Notes under the pieces: model-generated | What the model was told of the DNA's origin: nothing | The model's input: only the letters and a program-made list of their open reading frames with translations | Databases searched by the model: none | In this document: in pieces, positions 47,030 to 59,195 of the stretch | How positions within the stretch are numbered: position 1 is the first letter of the stretch | How the letters are laid out: each line of letters opens with the position of its first letter | NCBI RefSeq assembly: GCF_030272615.1 | Contig: NC_081415.1 | Span: 186,113,494-186,177,493, forward strand | DNA: 64,000 nucleotides | Direction: 5' to 3' | From: Cryptomeria japonica | Taxonomy: Eukaryota > Streptophyta > Pinopsida > Cupressales > Cupressaceae | Program-made: the position numbers and the translations under genes

Positions 47030-48760
47030 TGACCACTATGTTTTGTTAAGTATATAACGGAATGAGACTTGTCTACACCATTCATTATTTGTATAACTTT
47101 TGTGCAAAGACTCTAATGGAAATATACATTCATGTAAAAAATGCAATGGAAATATAACATTCACTATGTCTTCATGTATAATATGTATTTATTTATTATT
47201 GAATGCCTAAAGTACTTGTGCATTAAGATTAATGATATTGACTATGTACTTGATTATAAGGCTTTTATGTCAAAGTTCTAATGGAATGCATGTTATTTAG
47301 TCTTATGTTGTGTCAGTGTGTATTTATGTATTAAAATTGATGACATTATTTAGATAGTCAATGAATTGCCATATGAAATGTGCTTGTCCATTCACCATTG
47401 TTGACCAACATGAACTCTATTGTGCAGTGTTTCTATCTAAATATGGCATATATGGCGTCCATTAGGTTTGAATGACTAGGTATCCTTTGATTTTATTGTC
47501 TTTTGAGTGAAGCTTCAATTATGAATAGTGTCATCAAACTCTTATAGTATGTTTATTGTGCTTAATCATGAATCATGCTTGATGGCATTTATGTTCTAGT
47601 GTTATAAATTGTTGAGTTTCATTTTTAGCTTGGATGGTGTATATATCATTGAGTTGTATGTGTTTTGTTCAAAAGTTGTATCAAAATCTTACCACATGTT
47701 CTTAATGCACTTATTTATACATCAGGGTTGGATGACATTTACTCTTCTACATGATAATAGTATAGAGCTTTTGTATCAAGGTTTTAATGATGCATATAAT
47801 TTATTTGTATGGATTTGTTTGAATATTATAATAACACATGTGCTTTGTTTGAAGGTTGCATCAAACTTCAATGGTGTGCTTAGTGTGTTTTTGAAGGTTG
47901 TATCTAATTCTCGTCATGCGTTCTTAAAACACTTGTTTATTCATCATGGTCACATGATTTTTTACTCTTCTACATGATGACTGTATACTTTCAGTATGAA
48001 GGTTTTCATGTTGCATCTAATTATTTGTATGGATTTTTTTGAATGTTTTAATAGCACAATGTGTCATTGAGTTGAATTTGTTTTGTTTGAAGGTCACATC
48101 AAACTCTTATGGCGTGCTTAGTGTGTTTGTCCATGCATCATGATTCATAAGATTTACTCTTGTGCATGATTCTTGTATAAATTTTGTGATGGATATTGTA
48201 ATATATGTGTCATTTGGTTAATTATATGTGTTTTATTTGAAGATTTTAATGAGATATGGTTTTTCAAGTTTAAAAATTAAATTAAGAGTGACTCTTGTGC
48301 ATGACAATTGTATGAATCTTGTTATTGACTTTAATACACAATAAAACTAAGCATCCATAGTGGTTAGATGTAGACTTGCAATGATTAGTAAACTTATTTA
48401 TTCATAATAAATAGTGATGTTCACTCTTGTGCATTATGATTATATAGCTTTTGTGTGAAGGGTATAATAAAACATCTTTAAGTTGTATCTCTTTTTAAGA
48501 GTTTATAGTGGTATATATTGACTCATGTGCATGATGATTGCATTTAACTTATTGTCACCAACCTCGCACACAATAAAACTAAGCATTCTTAATGGTTGGA
48601 TGTAGATTAGGTATTCACAATGGTTAGTGTACTTATTCATTCATAATTGCTAGTGGCATTCACTCTTGTGCATTATGATTATATGGCTTTTATGTGAAAT
48701 ATATACTAAAATATTATTTAACTACATGCATTTTGTTTGAAGCTTATAGTGGTGTATATG
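47030..48760. repeat. Degenerate long-period tandem repeat
   Basis: About 1.7 kb in which a set of phrases returns roughly every 110-230 bp: ACTCTTGTGCATGAT, ATGTGTTTTGTTTGAAGGTT, GTATGGATTTGTTTGAAT and TCAAACTCTTATGGCGTGCT. Copies are strongly diverged, as in an old satellite. The 122-codon plus-strand frame at 47,609-47,977 follows the repeat and is not a gene. Confidence 0.65.
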
Positions 48761-48824
48761 TGCTAGAGCTGTTTATTTTTTGTTTGACGCTTACATGAAA
48801 ATTATATCATACGCTTGGGATGTC

Positions 48825-51415
48825 TATTTGATGGCCCAATTTTACTACCCATTTATAGTACTTATTTTTATGACCCATTTTTATAACCTAATTTTAGCAT
48901 CCATTTTGATGATCCATATTGTTAACCAATTTTTAATACTATTTTTTTATGACCCATTTTTAATTATCAATTTTTTAAAAAAAAATTTATTACCCATTTT
49001 TATGACAATTTTCAATGACACAGTTTTACTCATTTTTAGTACCTATTTTTATGACCCAGTTTTAAAACTTTTTTTTAATATCCATTTTTTGATGACCCAT
49101 TTTTTGTATCACTTTTTAGTACCTATTTTTATGATTCATTTTAGTATCCATTTTTTGATGACCCATTCTTAGTAGCTATTTTTATCACCCATTTTTAATA
49201 TCCATTTTGATGATTCATTTTAATGACTCATTTTTAGTACTCATTTTTTATGACTCATTTTTAGTATCCAATTTTATAACTCACCTTTTAGTGTCCATTT
49301 TTATGACCCATTTTTATGGCTCATTTTTTGATAGCCTATTTTTAACATCCATTTTGATAACCTATTTTTAGTATCTATTCTGATGACCCATTTTTAATAT
49401 CTATTTTGATGACCCATTTTTAGTATCCATTTTTATAACCCATTTTAGTACCCATTTTTTTGACTCATTTTTAGTACCTATTTCTATGACTGATTTTTAG
49501 TACCCATTTTTAGTATCCACATTTTCATTATCAATTTTTATGACCCATTTTTAGTGACTCATTTTGAGTACCCGTTTTTATGACCTATTTTGATTACCTA
49601 TTTTTTAATGACCCATTTTGAGTACCTAATTTTATGACCCATCTTTATGACTCATTTTTATGAACCATTTTTTAGTACCCATTTTAATAACACCCATTTT
49701 TAGTACTCATTTTTATTATCCATTTTGATGACACATTTGTAATACCCATTTATTATGACTTATTTTATGACCCATTTTTTGGTACCCATTTATGTGATCC
49801 ATTTTTAATACTCATTTTATGACCCATCTTTATAATTTATTTTTATGACACATTTTTAATATCCATTTTATGACCTATTTTTAGTACTTATTTTTCGATA
49901 GCCCATTTTTAGTATCTATTTTGATGGCCTATTTTTAGTATCCATTTTGATGACCCATTTTTAGTATCCATTTATATGACTCATTTTTTGTACCCATTTT
50001 TTATGACTCAACATATTTTTAGTATCCATTTTGACAACCCAAATTTAATACCCATTTTAAGTATCAATTTTATGACTTATTTTTAATACCCATTTTTAGT
50101 AACCCTAAGTTTAATTTAACAGGGGTGTTAGAGCATTATTTAGCTATTAGTTATTTTTTTACAACTAGTAATGTTTTTTTTCTTAAATTTATTTAGGAGC
50201 ATTTATTTTAATTGTGCGCCTAGTTTAGCTTTTATGCGTCTAGTTTAACTGGTGTTGAGCTTTATTTAGCTTCTCGTGCTAGCACTTTAGCTTTGTACTT
50301 AATTTATAAGCACATCATTGTACAATTGTAATTCATTTGTATTATTTTTTTTCTTTATAACTTTTATTTGTGTAGCTCCTATTTGTAGAAGGCGTTCTTG
50401 TTTGTCTTTGATCTTGCAAGTGTTTGTGTTGCAATATTTTCATTTTTAGTGACCCATTTTGATGACCCATTTTAAAGACCTATATTTACCTATTTTTATG
50501 ACCCATCTTTATGACCTGGCCTATTTTTATGACCTATTTTTTAATACTCATTTTTATGACTAATTTTTAATGACCCATTTTTAAATACCCATTTTTGGTA
50601 CCCATTTTTATGATATGTTTTAATGACTCATTTTGATGACATATCTTTAATATTTTTCTTCTATAACCCATTTTTATGACACATTTTCAGTAACCATATT
50701 TATGACAGTGCCCATTTTTATGATCGATTTTTATAAGCCATTTTTTACTACCCATTTTGATGACCTAGTTTTAATGACCCATTTTCATAACCCATTTTTA
50801 TAATCCATTTTGATGACGCATTTTGATAATAGTTTGTTAGTACCCATTTTTATTACCCAGTTTTATGATCCATTTTTCGTATCGATTTTCATATTGATTG
50901 TTAGTACCCATTTTTATTACCCATTTTTATGATCCAGTTTTTGTACCCTTTTTAATATTGATTTTTAAACCCCATTTTTCTACCCATTTTTATGACCTAT
51001 TTTTAATATCCATTTTTATGACCATTTTTATGATCTATTTTGATGACCTATTTTTACTATCCATTTTGATAACCTATTTTTATCATCCATTTTTGATAAC
51101 CCATATTTAGTATCCATTTATATGACCCATTTTTAAGGCCCATTTTTATGATCCATTTTGATGACCCATTTTTAATACTTATTTTTAGTATCACCTTTTA
51201 TTATCCATTTTTAATACTTATTTTTATGACCCATTTTGAGTAGCTATTTTTATGACCTATTTTGATGACACATTTTTTATGACCTATTTTAAATGACCCA
51301 TTTTATGTACCCATTTTTATGACCCGCTTTTATGATCCATCTTTATGATCCATTTTTATGAACCATTTTTTAGTAACCATTTTTATGACCTACTCCGTTG
51401 ACCCATTTTTATGAG
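48825..51415. repeat. 2.6-kb minisatellite of ATTTTTAGTACCC / ATTTTTATGACCC units
   Basis: Roughly 120-130 loose copies of an 18-20 bp unit. The core CCCATTTTTA is followed by TGA or GTA, giving phrases such as TATGACCCATTTTTAGTACC. It is interrupted at about 50,100-50,450 by unrelated AT-rich sequence. Strand asymmetry is strong (T on plus, A on minus). Confidence 0.93.
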
Positions 51416-51835
51416 GTACTCAAAACTGAAAAAGATGGACTTAATTGAGACTAAAAATAAATTTGTGACTATAACTAAATTAATGATCGAGAAGGTATAA
51501 AGAAGGGTGGTGAGATTGATAAGTAAGAGGGTGCTTCTAGTACTACACAATTAGGTAGTCAAAGGGCAACTTGTTTGGCTAGGCCTATAACCAAAAAGAA
51601 AGGGAAATATAGCAAACACAAGAAAGTAGCTCATGACAAGGAAGATGATGGCTTCTCTTTCAAAGAAGATTTTACCTTTATGTAAGATGATGACAATGAA
51701 GAGATTTAGATTGATGAGGATAGTGAGAAGGAGGTGGATGAAGAGGAAATTCAAGAGGAAGATAATAACTTTGTACAAAGGATGAGGATATTGTAAATAA
51801 GGAGTTTATGTTCTTGGATACTAATGGGGGATAAA
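51416..51835 (+). pseudogene. Acidic coding-like remnant upstream of LTR debris
   Basis: A plus-strand stretch reads GSQRATCLARPITKKKGKYS, then KHKKVAHDKEDDGFSFKEDF and an Asp/Glu-rich end (EKEVDEEEIQEEDN), with in-frame stops. It resembles the charged tail of an element-encoded protein. No domain can be named. Minus-strand frames here are shadows. Confidence 0.3.
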
Positions 51836-52030
51836 ATGAAGATAATAGGAATCCACATAAAAAGTTCAAGTGTTATAGTTTTGTGGTTGATTGGTTTATA
51901 TTTTTGCACTTTACTTTCATTTTTATGCATCTGGTGGTTTAAGAATCAGTTTAATAAGTTTGTGAATTACAGAACACTGATTCACCCCCCCTCTCAGTGT
52001 TCATTGATTTCAATAGGGGCAACCTCATCT
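51836..52030 (+). repeat. End fragment of a copia-like LTR
   Basis: TGATTCACCCCCCCTCTCAG at about 51,968-51,990 matches the end zone of the outer element's LTR (TGATTCACCCCTCCCCTCTC, about 30,648-30,668). The upstream sequence is T-rich, as in that LTR. Confidence 0.5.
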
Positions 52031-52119
52031 AATCAATGAAATTCTGCCTTTTCATCGTGACTCTTTTCTTTATCTTCCTCTACTATAGCTTCTCATCTCT
52101 CAGCAAAGATATAATCGCT

Positions 52120-53200
52120 AAAGTGGGGGCAAAATGTAATATCAAAAATCACACCTTGTATAAATTCAGCGCAACAAATGGCACCTTCCTCCATGTCATT
52201 GGAGGTTGTGTACTGCCACTTTTATCTTTTTGCCCACCTAGGTCGCTTTATTGGCTCCAGATCGGAATCTTACCAACTTTGTCGACTTATCATCCTTAGG
52301 ACACTAGTGCAACATGGAGACATCCATGCGAGGTGCTAGCATCCCATGAATCTAACAGTTCGTAGGTGGCCATTTGAGCATTACATTTGCACTCAAAAGG
52401 AATCATAACACCTCTGCATGCGCCCACCAATGTCATTGTTTATCCCAAAAGCTATATCTCTCTCATTTGAAGGCATTTTGAGGATGCTAGATCATTTTCT
52501 TGCAGGTTGGAGATTTTAGCAATTTTCTTGGGCAATATTTATGGGTTATCAAGAGATCACCATTGTTGCAACCTCTTGAAGAACTCACAGTGTCATCTTC
52601 ATAAGTGTTGGAGGGAATTTAATTATTCTTCTTGGTTCATTTGTGAATCTAGAATCTCTCATTCTCAATCTATTTATTATCTTAATTGTATCTCTTTTAT
52701 CTTTATCATTTTGATTTTCCCTATTGCTACTATTTGGGATGTCCATGGAGGTGGAAACACTGAAATGGGGGTTTGACTGAGGCAAACTAAAAAACACAAC
52801 CCCAACATTTTCCTTCTTGCTTCTATGCAGGTTTTTAATTATAGGAAGCCTATCATTTTGCAGGAGGCTTCAATCGTGGACTGGCTATGAGCTTCCCTCA
52901 CTCCTTTTTCCTATTTCATTTAGTATTTCGTATTCTATATTGTTAGTTTAGTTTTGACATTTTCTGTGTTTGTTTAGTAATATAGTTGCATCTGTTTCTT
53001 TTTTGTACAACTTCTAACCTCGTTCGTATAGGTCGACAGCGTGCCATGCTAGTGTCCCATTTTTGTGCTCTCGTCCTTGGGACAAAGGCTTAATAGAGTC
53101 GTTCGGGAACCTAGTATGTTAGTAATTTATCTTATCCTATATTTAGTATTGCATTTTCATCCCCTGGCTCACCCTTAGCTCTAGTTAAGTAAGGTAGAGC
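52120..53200 (+). repeat. Second LTR of the old gypsy family, with PPT
   Basis: A PPT (AAAGTGGGGGCAAAA, 52,120-52,134) precedes the LTR start TGTAATATCAAAAATCAC at 52,135. Shared blocks with the LTR at 37,474 include GGTGCTAGCATCCCATGAAT, then GTAGGTGGCCATTTGAGCAT and GTCCATGGAGGTGGAAACAC. The 3' end is not defined. It is a separate, diverged insertion in the same orientation. Confidence 0.6.
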
Positions 53201-54560
53201 GAAGGTAGGTTTTTTCCTTGAGGTCCATCACCTTGAGGGTAACAATCTCGTCCTTTAGAATAAGTATTTCTCTTAAGCATCAAAGTATTTGATAGTGACT
53301 ATGTAGTGTCTAGTCTAGGTTTCAAGAAGGTACTAATAACCATGATCTTGGGATATGTTCAAAACAATTTATTATGTAATTTGTAGGTTTTTCTTCTTTT
53401 CATTACCTAAGATACCTCAATTTATTATGTGCTTCTTGATATCAATATGTTTTAGTTTATTGTTAAACATTCTTGATAGATTGACATATTACTAAGCCAT
53501 GATGACGTTGTGCCTTGAGTGACTCTTTGAAGTTGAACAATATCAAAATGGAAACTCTTTACTAAAGTGAATGTCTCTAGAATTTTAATGCAATGCTAGA
53601 TTTCAAGATGCACATGATAATCAAATTATCCACTAATCTTGCTAAAAAAAAACTTTTTTTGTTGGATGCCTTTAATTACAAGGAGATATCAAGTTATCAT
53701 GCGAACTAATGTTCACTTAGCCTTAAGAAAGAAGGATGCAAGGAAAAATCGATCAAAATAGAATTTAACTTTTTAAAAATTAGAGCAAGATGATTTTGAG
53801 GTTGTGAGGACAACCTTGTACCATGAAGCAATCTTAAGGAAAAAGGGAGCTTAGATCATAGTGATTGTCATGTACATGAGAATAAGGGTAGGCATGGGCA
53901 TAAGAGTGAGCATGTGAGCATTAATAAATGGATATGATGTATGTATATAGGCTTGTAAATGTATGGAAGGGGATAAATAGTAGGGGTATAAAAAAATGTA
54001 ATAAGATAGATTGACATCATAAAGCAAGGGCCATACCTTTACATAAAATTATATCGCTTCTCATATGTTAATGTATAAAAATGTTTCGCTTAAACAAAAT
54101 GAATAAAATTAAATGAGAAACATAAAAGATATGCAAGATTCACCTTTACAACTATAAACATCTATGCCAATATGCAAATTTTAGCATAAACAAATAAAAA
54201 ATAATTACATTGCAAAATTAACTCTTTTAGTTTGTTGCTAGATTTTTGGTTTAGATTGTGTAATAGTTTATGCATCAACGTTTCTGATCACACATCATCT
54301 AAGTATAAGAGAGTTGAGAAACATATTGATAATGGATTGTAGATGTGATCTAAAGCATTGATACAAAAAATCTAAACCAAAAATCAAGTTACAAATCAAT
54401 TATGGATTGTGAAAATCTGATATCATGGAACACTTTTAATTGATAATATTGTTTTAATTAAAATAATGTAATATAACATAACTAATACTAAAGATAATAA
54501 GCACAAAATTCTTATGCCTCATAAATATCAATATTTACTATGCTATCATGATGCATCATA
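53201..54560. other. Unassigned AT-rich DNA
   Basis: No gene recognised. Some sequence may be decayed retroelement, but no motif holds up. Confidence 0.4.
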
Positions 54561-55036
54561 TTATTTGAACATCAATCTCGGCAGGATCTGATTGGATAAT
54601 ACATAGCATTGGTGGTTATCAAGACAAGAGAATGCAGGGGTATCGAGGAGGAATGCCAAAACCAAGACAAGGTAGCGGTGATTTCGAGCTTTTGGAGATG
54701 GTGTATTAAACAATGAGAGAACACCTATGGTAACCGTCTCCCGAATACAACATCCTACCTTTGAATGGTAGTGGGATTTCATGGGAAATGCAAAAGAACA
54801 GCTATCCCATTTACATGGCTGCTCGATTTTTGTGGTTGTTGAGGATATTGAGCTTCATCTTGATGTTTCAAGGCAGAAAATATATGCCTTCTGTGGGACT
54901 GGTCTCTCACAATCATGCAGTTTTTACCATAAAAGTTAGCAAAAATAATCCTAAAGAAGTTGAAGAATATCCCAGTATGGCATTCAGATCAAGTGCATAT
55001 CCTCCAAAAATTATTGTAACTGCTAGTTTGTTTTAG
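54561..55036. other. Unrecognised open frames, doubtful exon
   Basis: A plus-strand frame (54,761-55,036, 91 codons) and an overlapping minus-strand frame exist. Neither shows a known motif. Base composition is slightly less AT-rich than around it, so a decayed exon is possible. I would not call a gene. Confidence 0.2.
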
Positions 55037-55518
55037 CTCCTCAATCTACAAGTTAAGTTTCCTTCTTTTCCCCTCTACATCTTTTTAAATAAAGCACTTA
55101 CGGATTTTAAAGATATGTTTCTTAGAAGATTTAGAAGGTAAACCCCAGAAAATGCTGAAGGATAAATAATAACTCGGTAAAGATTTGTTCAATTTTGGTT
55201 GTCGGTGGAATAGACGTTCAAACCTCAAATATCTTAAGTTTTTTACTTCATTTAAATACAAATATTTTCGAAAGCTGTAATACCGGATCAGATGTCTTGA
55301 CCGATGACCTCAGATTTTTTGTTTCACTTTTCACACAGAAATTTTGAAAAACTTTAGTGACTGTAGATTCTTGGTTTTCACACAGATATTTTTAAAAAGC
55401 TCTCTGATATTCTATTGGAATAGTATTAAGGGTCGTATGTTTGCAATCACATTCTAATTATTATACTAAGCATTTGTAAGTTGGTCAACATATGAAAGCA
55501 TCCAAAAACCAAAGAAGC
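55037..55518. other. AT-rich spacer, nothing recognised
   Basis: No coding or repeat structure beyond TTTTGAAAA/TTTTTAAAAAG phrases. Confidence 0.4.
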
Positions 55519-55520
55519 TA

Positions 55521-56010
55521 GGGGAAGAGCACCAGTAGCCATCATAGCTAACTTTGTGCACCCACAGATCCTAAACAGTATATCGGATTTTGATTTTTTT
55601 TTTAGTTGTCTTCGTATGCAACTTAACTGCTTATAGCTATTGATCTGGCTTCTGGGTAGTAACGATGCACGTTGTGGAATCAGTTATGCGCACAAAGGTC
55701 AAAAAGTACACATTTCAAAGTCTCACCTAATACCTAACTAAAGATGTTCTAGTAACCATCAACTGAAAATTGCTAGTACTTGTTGACAAATGTCCCAAAA
55801 GTGGTGCACAAATGTTCCAATAGTGGTACACAAATGGGACAAATGTTCCAATAGTTGTGAACAAATGGGCCAATTAAATACAAAAAATGATCGGCTATTG
55901 GTACAAAACAAATTTATTAATGGTTTTTTCACTACGACGGCTATTGGGGGGTCAACATGACAATAAGGTGACGGTTATTGGAACTATGTTATCTATTGGT
56001 GCTCTTCCCC
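55521..56010. mobile_element. 490-bp terminal-inverted-repeat element (non-autonomous)
   Basis: Termini are GGGGAAGAGCACCAGTAG on the left and CTATTGGTGCTCTTCCCC on the right, an inverted repeat with one mismatch in 18 and weaker similarity further in. TA flanks both ends (55,519-55,520 and 56,011-56,012), which suits a TA-targeting family such as Tc1/mariner. Inside, ACAAATGTTCCAATAGTGGT-type units repeat about three times (55,785-55,875). There is no coding capacity. A truncated inverted relative lies at 45,006-45,096. Confidence 0.75.
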
Positions 56011-57404
56011 TATTGTAGCAATTTAAGTTTTCTTTAAATTTCTAAATCTAAATTCTCACACAAAAGAATAAAGCCTAAATTTTCAAATGCATTTGTACCT
56101 CTCTACCACATTATAGTTAGTTTTCATTATTGTGTGGTTATTATTGGCCTGAAATACAAAATAATAAAACCCTAAGTGTTCAAAGCCCTTTGTGCTTCTC
56201 CGCCATTGTAAAATAGGGGGCTCTGGGATTCATAGCTTTATGTGAACAGTACGAAGAGTAGATATGAGGACACTGGGCGGTACTATTGTTTTTTAAAGGA
56301 AAAATTATTTAAGAAAAGCATTTCAAGTCTTTGAAGAAGTCTTTTGTTTGAAAAAATGACTAGTTATGGTTTCAATTGGCACAATTTGGTATAACACATT
56401 TCACTTTCAAGTTTTTGTACTTTTTAATTCATATTGTTCATTTCTGTAATTAGATTTTAGCATGGCTAAAACAATTTTAACTGCAAGATTTATGATGAAA
56501 TATTGTTCTCATTTTTACCAGGGAGGATGTTGGTTGCGAGCTTTGGAGTTTTCTGGATTTTTAGATCTATACCTTGTTCAAAAGCCCCTCTTTTGGCACA
56601 GGCTAGGGGATGCTAGCAAAGGTTGCGATGTTTGGCTGTACACCTGCCGATTGGACCTTTTTTGTCCATATCCTGTAATCCTGGCAGCCCATGAAATAAA
56701 CGTAAGGACAAGACATACGTTCCTTCCAATTTGGCAGGGTAGTTTTAGAAAATAGGAGATTAGGCAAAGTACAAGCTAGGAATGGGTATCCTAGAATGTC
56801 TAGTGTTCAATATTCAAATATTCTACTGCCACTTAAGATTCTACTATACAAATATTTTTAGGCAGAATATTTTCTAGAAATATTGATGGAGTGTGAAATT
56901 TTAAAATGTCAAAATATTTTTTTGCCATGCCCCATACCCCATTTTGTGTTAGAATTATATTAAACTCTAGATTAAATTTTAATTGCTATTGTTTTATGTG
57001 TGATTTGAAATTACTTTTGGAGATGTCCTTGTTATGCGATTATCTGGTTTTTGTTTTGATATTCATGTTTATTATTCCTAGATTAATATTTATGTTTTAT
57101 GAGAGTTATCTTTATGTCATACGCATCCTAGTTGGTTGTTCAAGACCTTGCTTGTGACTGGTTTCGTGCATTTAGGGAGTCGTTTATATTCTGTGTTCTA
57201 CCCAAAATACCTAAAAAAACTATCAAAACAAGGTTGAAATGATACACCTCTTCCATGTGGTGTGCAATGGGCCTTTGCATTTTTTTCTTGATCACATATT
57301 GCATTTGGAATCTCATTTTGGACAAAATATGGGATACGACACATAAATTACTTTTCTAGCTTCAAAATCAGATGTATACATTCTTCAAAGATTAATGTTG
57401 CCAT
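56011..57404. other. Unassigned DNA with one short open frame
   Basis: A 97-codon plus-strand frame (56,462-56,755) lacks any known motif. GCCATGCCCCATACCCC occurs at about 56,922 and about 57,400 as a direct repeat, with AT-rich DNA between. Confidence 0.35.
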
Positions 57405-57801
57405 GCCCCATACCCCAAGGTAGAAGAAGTATCTGCTAGAGTAATATGCCTTCGTAATTGCCTTCTCTCTATTGTTGGACTATCCTATAGCTTTCATAAT
57501 TGTTTGTGCAGTTGAGAAGATCATTCAAATCCATAGATGCTATGTCAGCTCCCAAGTTCATTTTGTTGTTAATCTCTGCATTGAAAGTATCTATCTAGTC
57601 TGATTGGTAGTTTCTATGAGGAGATCCATGACTAATTATAGATGATTTTGAAGAAAACAATACTGAATCATCGTTATAAGGTAAGACTCTTGCATCCAAT
57701 GCAGTTGGCATTTCTGAATTTTCATGATTCTCTCTAAATCTTCCATATTCCAGTGGAAGAGTTGCTTCAATCTCATCTAAATCTAGGGTTATTGTTTCCA
57801 T
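57405..57801 (-). pseudogene. Coding-like remnant, family not recognised
   Basis: From ATG at 57,801 the minus strand reads METITLDLDEIEATLPLEYG and continues in frame past TAG at 57,595 to about 57,405 (NNKMNLGADIASMDLNDLL, then CTNNYESYRIVQQ). There are two further TAG codons. All three stops fit CAG with C to T, and no frameshift is needed over about 130 codons. Amino-acid usage is protein-like. It could be an exon of a host gene or a transposon protein; I cannot name it. Confidence 0.35.
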
Positions 57802-58587
57802 AGAAAAATCAATATAATTATTATTATTGTTGAGAAGTATTCATCGTTATGTTCTTTCTCTGATCAATAAGAGATGATTCAAGACTCTATTAGCTTCTTC
57901 AAAGAACAATCATGTTTAGATATGAGAAAATTCTAATCAAATACTTGTTGGTGATTTAGATGAATTTTATTTTGTAATGTGCTTGGGCTTGTGTCAGCCA
58001 TGGTGGCTACCTAAGTACAAGTGTTTTGTTGAAATAGCTGGGGGAATACTCCATGAAAGAACTAACTTCTTCTTTTAGGTCTGCAAACAACTCAAAACAA
58101 TCACACAACCGACCTTGTACTCCTATGCAGGAACTTCACTACTCTATAGCACTTGTTAGAATAGGCAATGAAAACTTTCAAAAAATTACAATTATTTGAG
58201 CAAAAGATAAAATTTTCATGAGTATAATCCAAAAATTGTAGATGGGAAAACAGTTTAAGAAGGCTATCATTTCCTATCCAAACAATAAACTGCATTTCCC
58301 TCCCCTCCAACCCAAATACTATGGTCGTGTCTCATTTCAGTTTGTGTTGTTCTCTTCTTTTCTCCACACCCTTCTCTTTAATTTTCCCATCGATTAATGC
58401 CTAGAAGATTTTTCTCCGTGAATCCGACGCTCTGCTTCGCTTAGCTTCAAAGTGGCCTTGAATGACTTGGAGGGTGATCTCAGATCATGGGTGAATGGAA
58501 CTTACTATTTCACCCACTGGATTGACATACCATGCGACAATCACACCAACCATGTTGTCTCTATTCAAGTAGGCTATCCGCATGCTA
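57802..58587. other. Sequence left of the CACTA terminus, no gene seen
   Basis: AT-rich. 58,440-58,580 is less AT-rich and open on the plus strand (61 codons) but without a motif. Confidence 0.35.
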
Positions 58588-58788
58588 CACTAGTACATTC
58601 GGGTCAAAATTTCGACAACAAATCGTCGGAATTCTGACGAAATTTCATCGCACTACCGACAAAAAAAGCTATCAAAAACTTTTTGTCGGAAGTTTTGACT
58701 ATCCTTGTTGTCGTCACAATTCTGACATCACCTCCAACCTTTTCGACGACCGCCATGGATGCTCATACCCAGAAAGAATACCGTCGCG

Positions 58789-58986
58789 ATCTCAGCCTAT
58801 CATTGGAATTCCGACTCCAAAGGGTAAAATTATGATAGAGGAGTGTCGTCGGATGCACAACATCCTTGTCGAAACTCTCCTAGAGGTTGTCGTAATTCTG
58901 ATGAGGATGTTGTGCATCCGACAACACTCCTCTATCGGAATTTTACCCTTTGGAGTCAAAATTCGAACGATAGGCCAAGATCTCAG
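58789..58986. repeat. Long imperfect hairpin in CACTA subterminal region
   Basis: Arms 58,789-58,866 and 58,904-58,986 are complementary over about 78-83 bp (roughly 85% by eye), with a 37-bp loop. The core GGATGCACAACATCCT is perfect in both arms. Open frames on both strands across it mirror each other because of the inverted repeat. Confidence 0.88.
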
Positions 58987-59012
58987 AAAAAAAAAATTAT
59001 AGAAAAAGATTG

Positions 59013-59195
59013 ACATTGGTATCTCTCTTCTATCTCTGTTTTCCCTCCCTACTATCTCTCTTCTCTCTCCCCTCTCTAGGTCTCTTTCTCCATCCCTCTT
59101 CTTCTCTCCCTCTCTACTTCTCTTTCTCTACCCTCTCCAGGTCATTATCTCTTCCTCTCACCCTCTCTCTCTCTCTCTCTCTCACCTCTATAGGT
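59013..59195. repeat. Polypyrimidine (CT-rich) tract
   Basis: About 180 bp almost only C and T on the plus strand, ending in (CT)n. Frames through it are Ser/Leu artefacts. Confidence 0.9.

Noticed and set aside
54761-55036. 91-codon plus-strand protein
   Set aside because: No motif and an equally long overlapping minus-strand frame; not supportable as a gene.
45006-55610. A 10.5-kb element bounded by the two inverted 90-bp matches
   Set aside because: The 490-bp element at 55,521 has its own right end and TA flanks, so the matches are separate copies and not the ends of one unit.
55930-55960. CACTACGACGGC as a CACTA terminus
   Set aside because: It is internal to the 490-bp TIR element and lacks the family terminal sequence.
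56462-56755. 97-codon plus-strand protein
   Set aside because: No known family and no flanking coding signal. I mention it only as an open frame.
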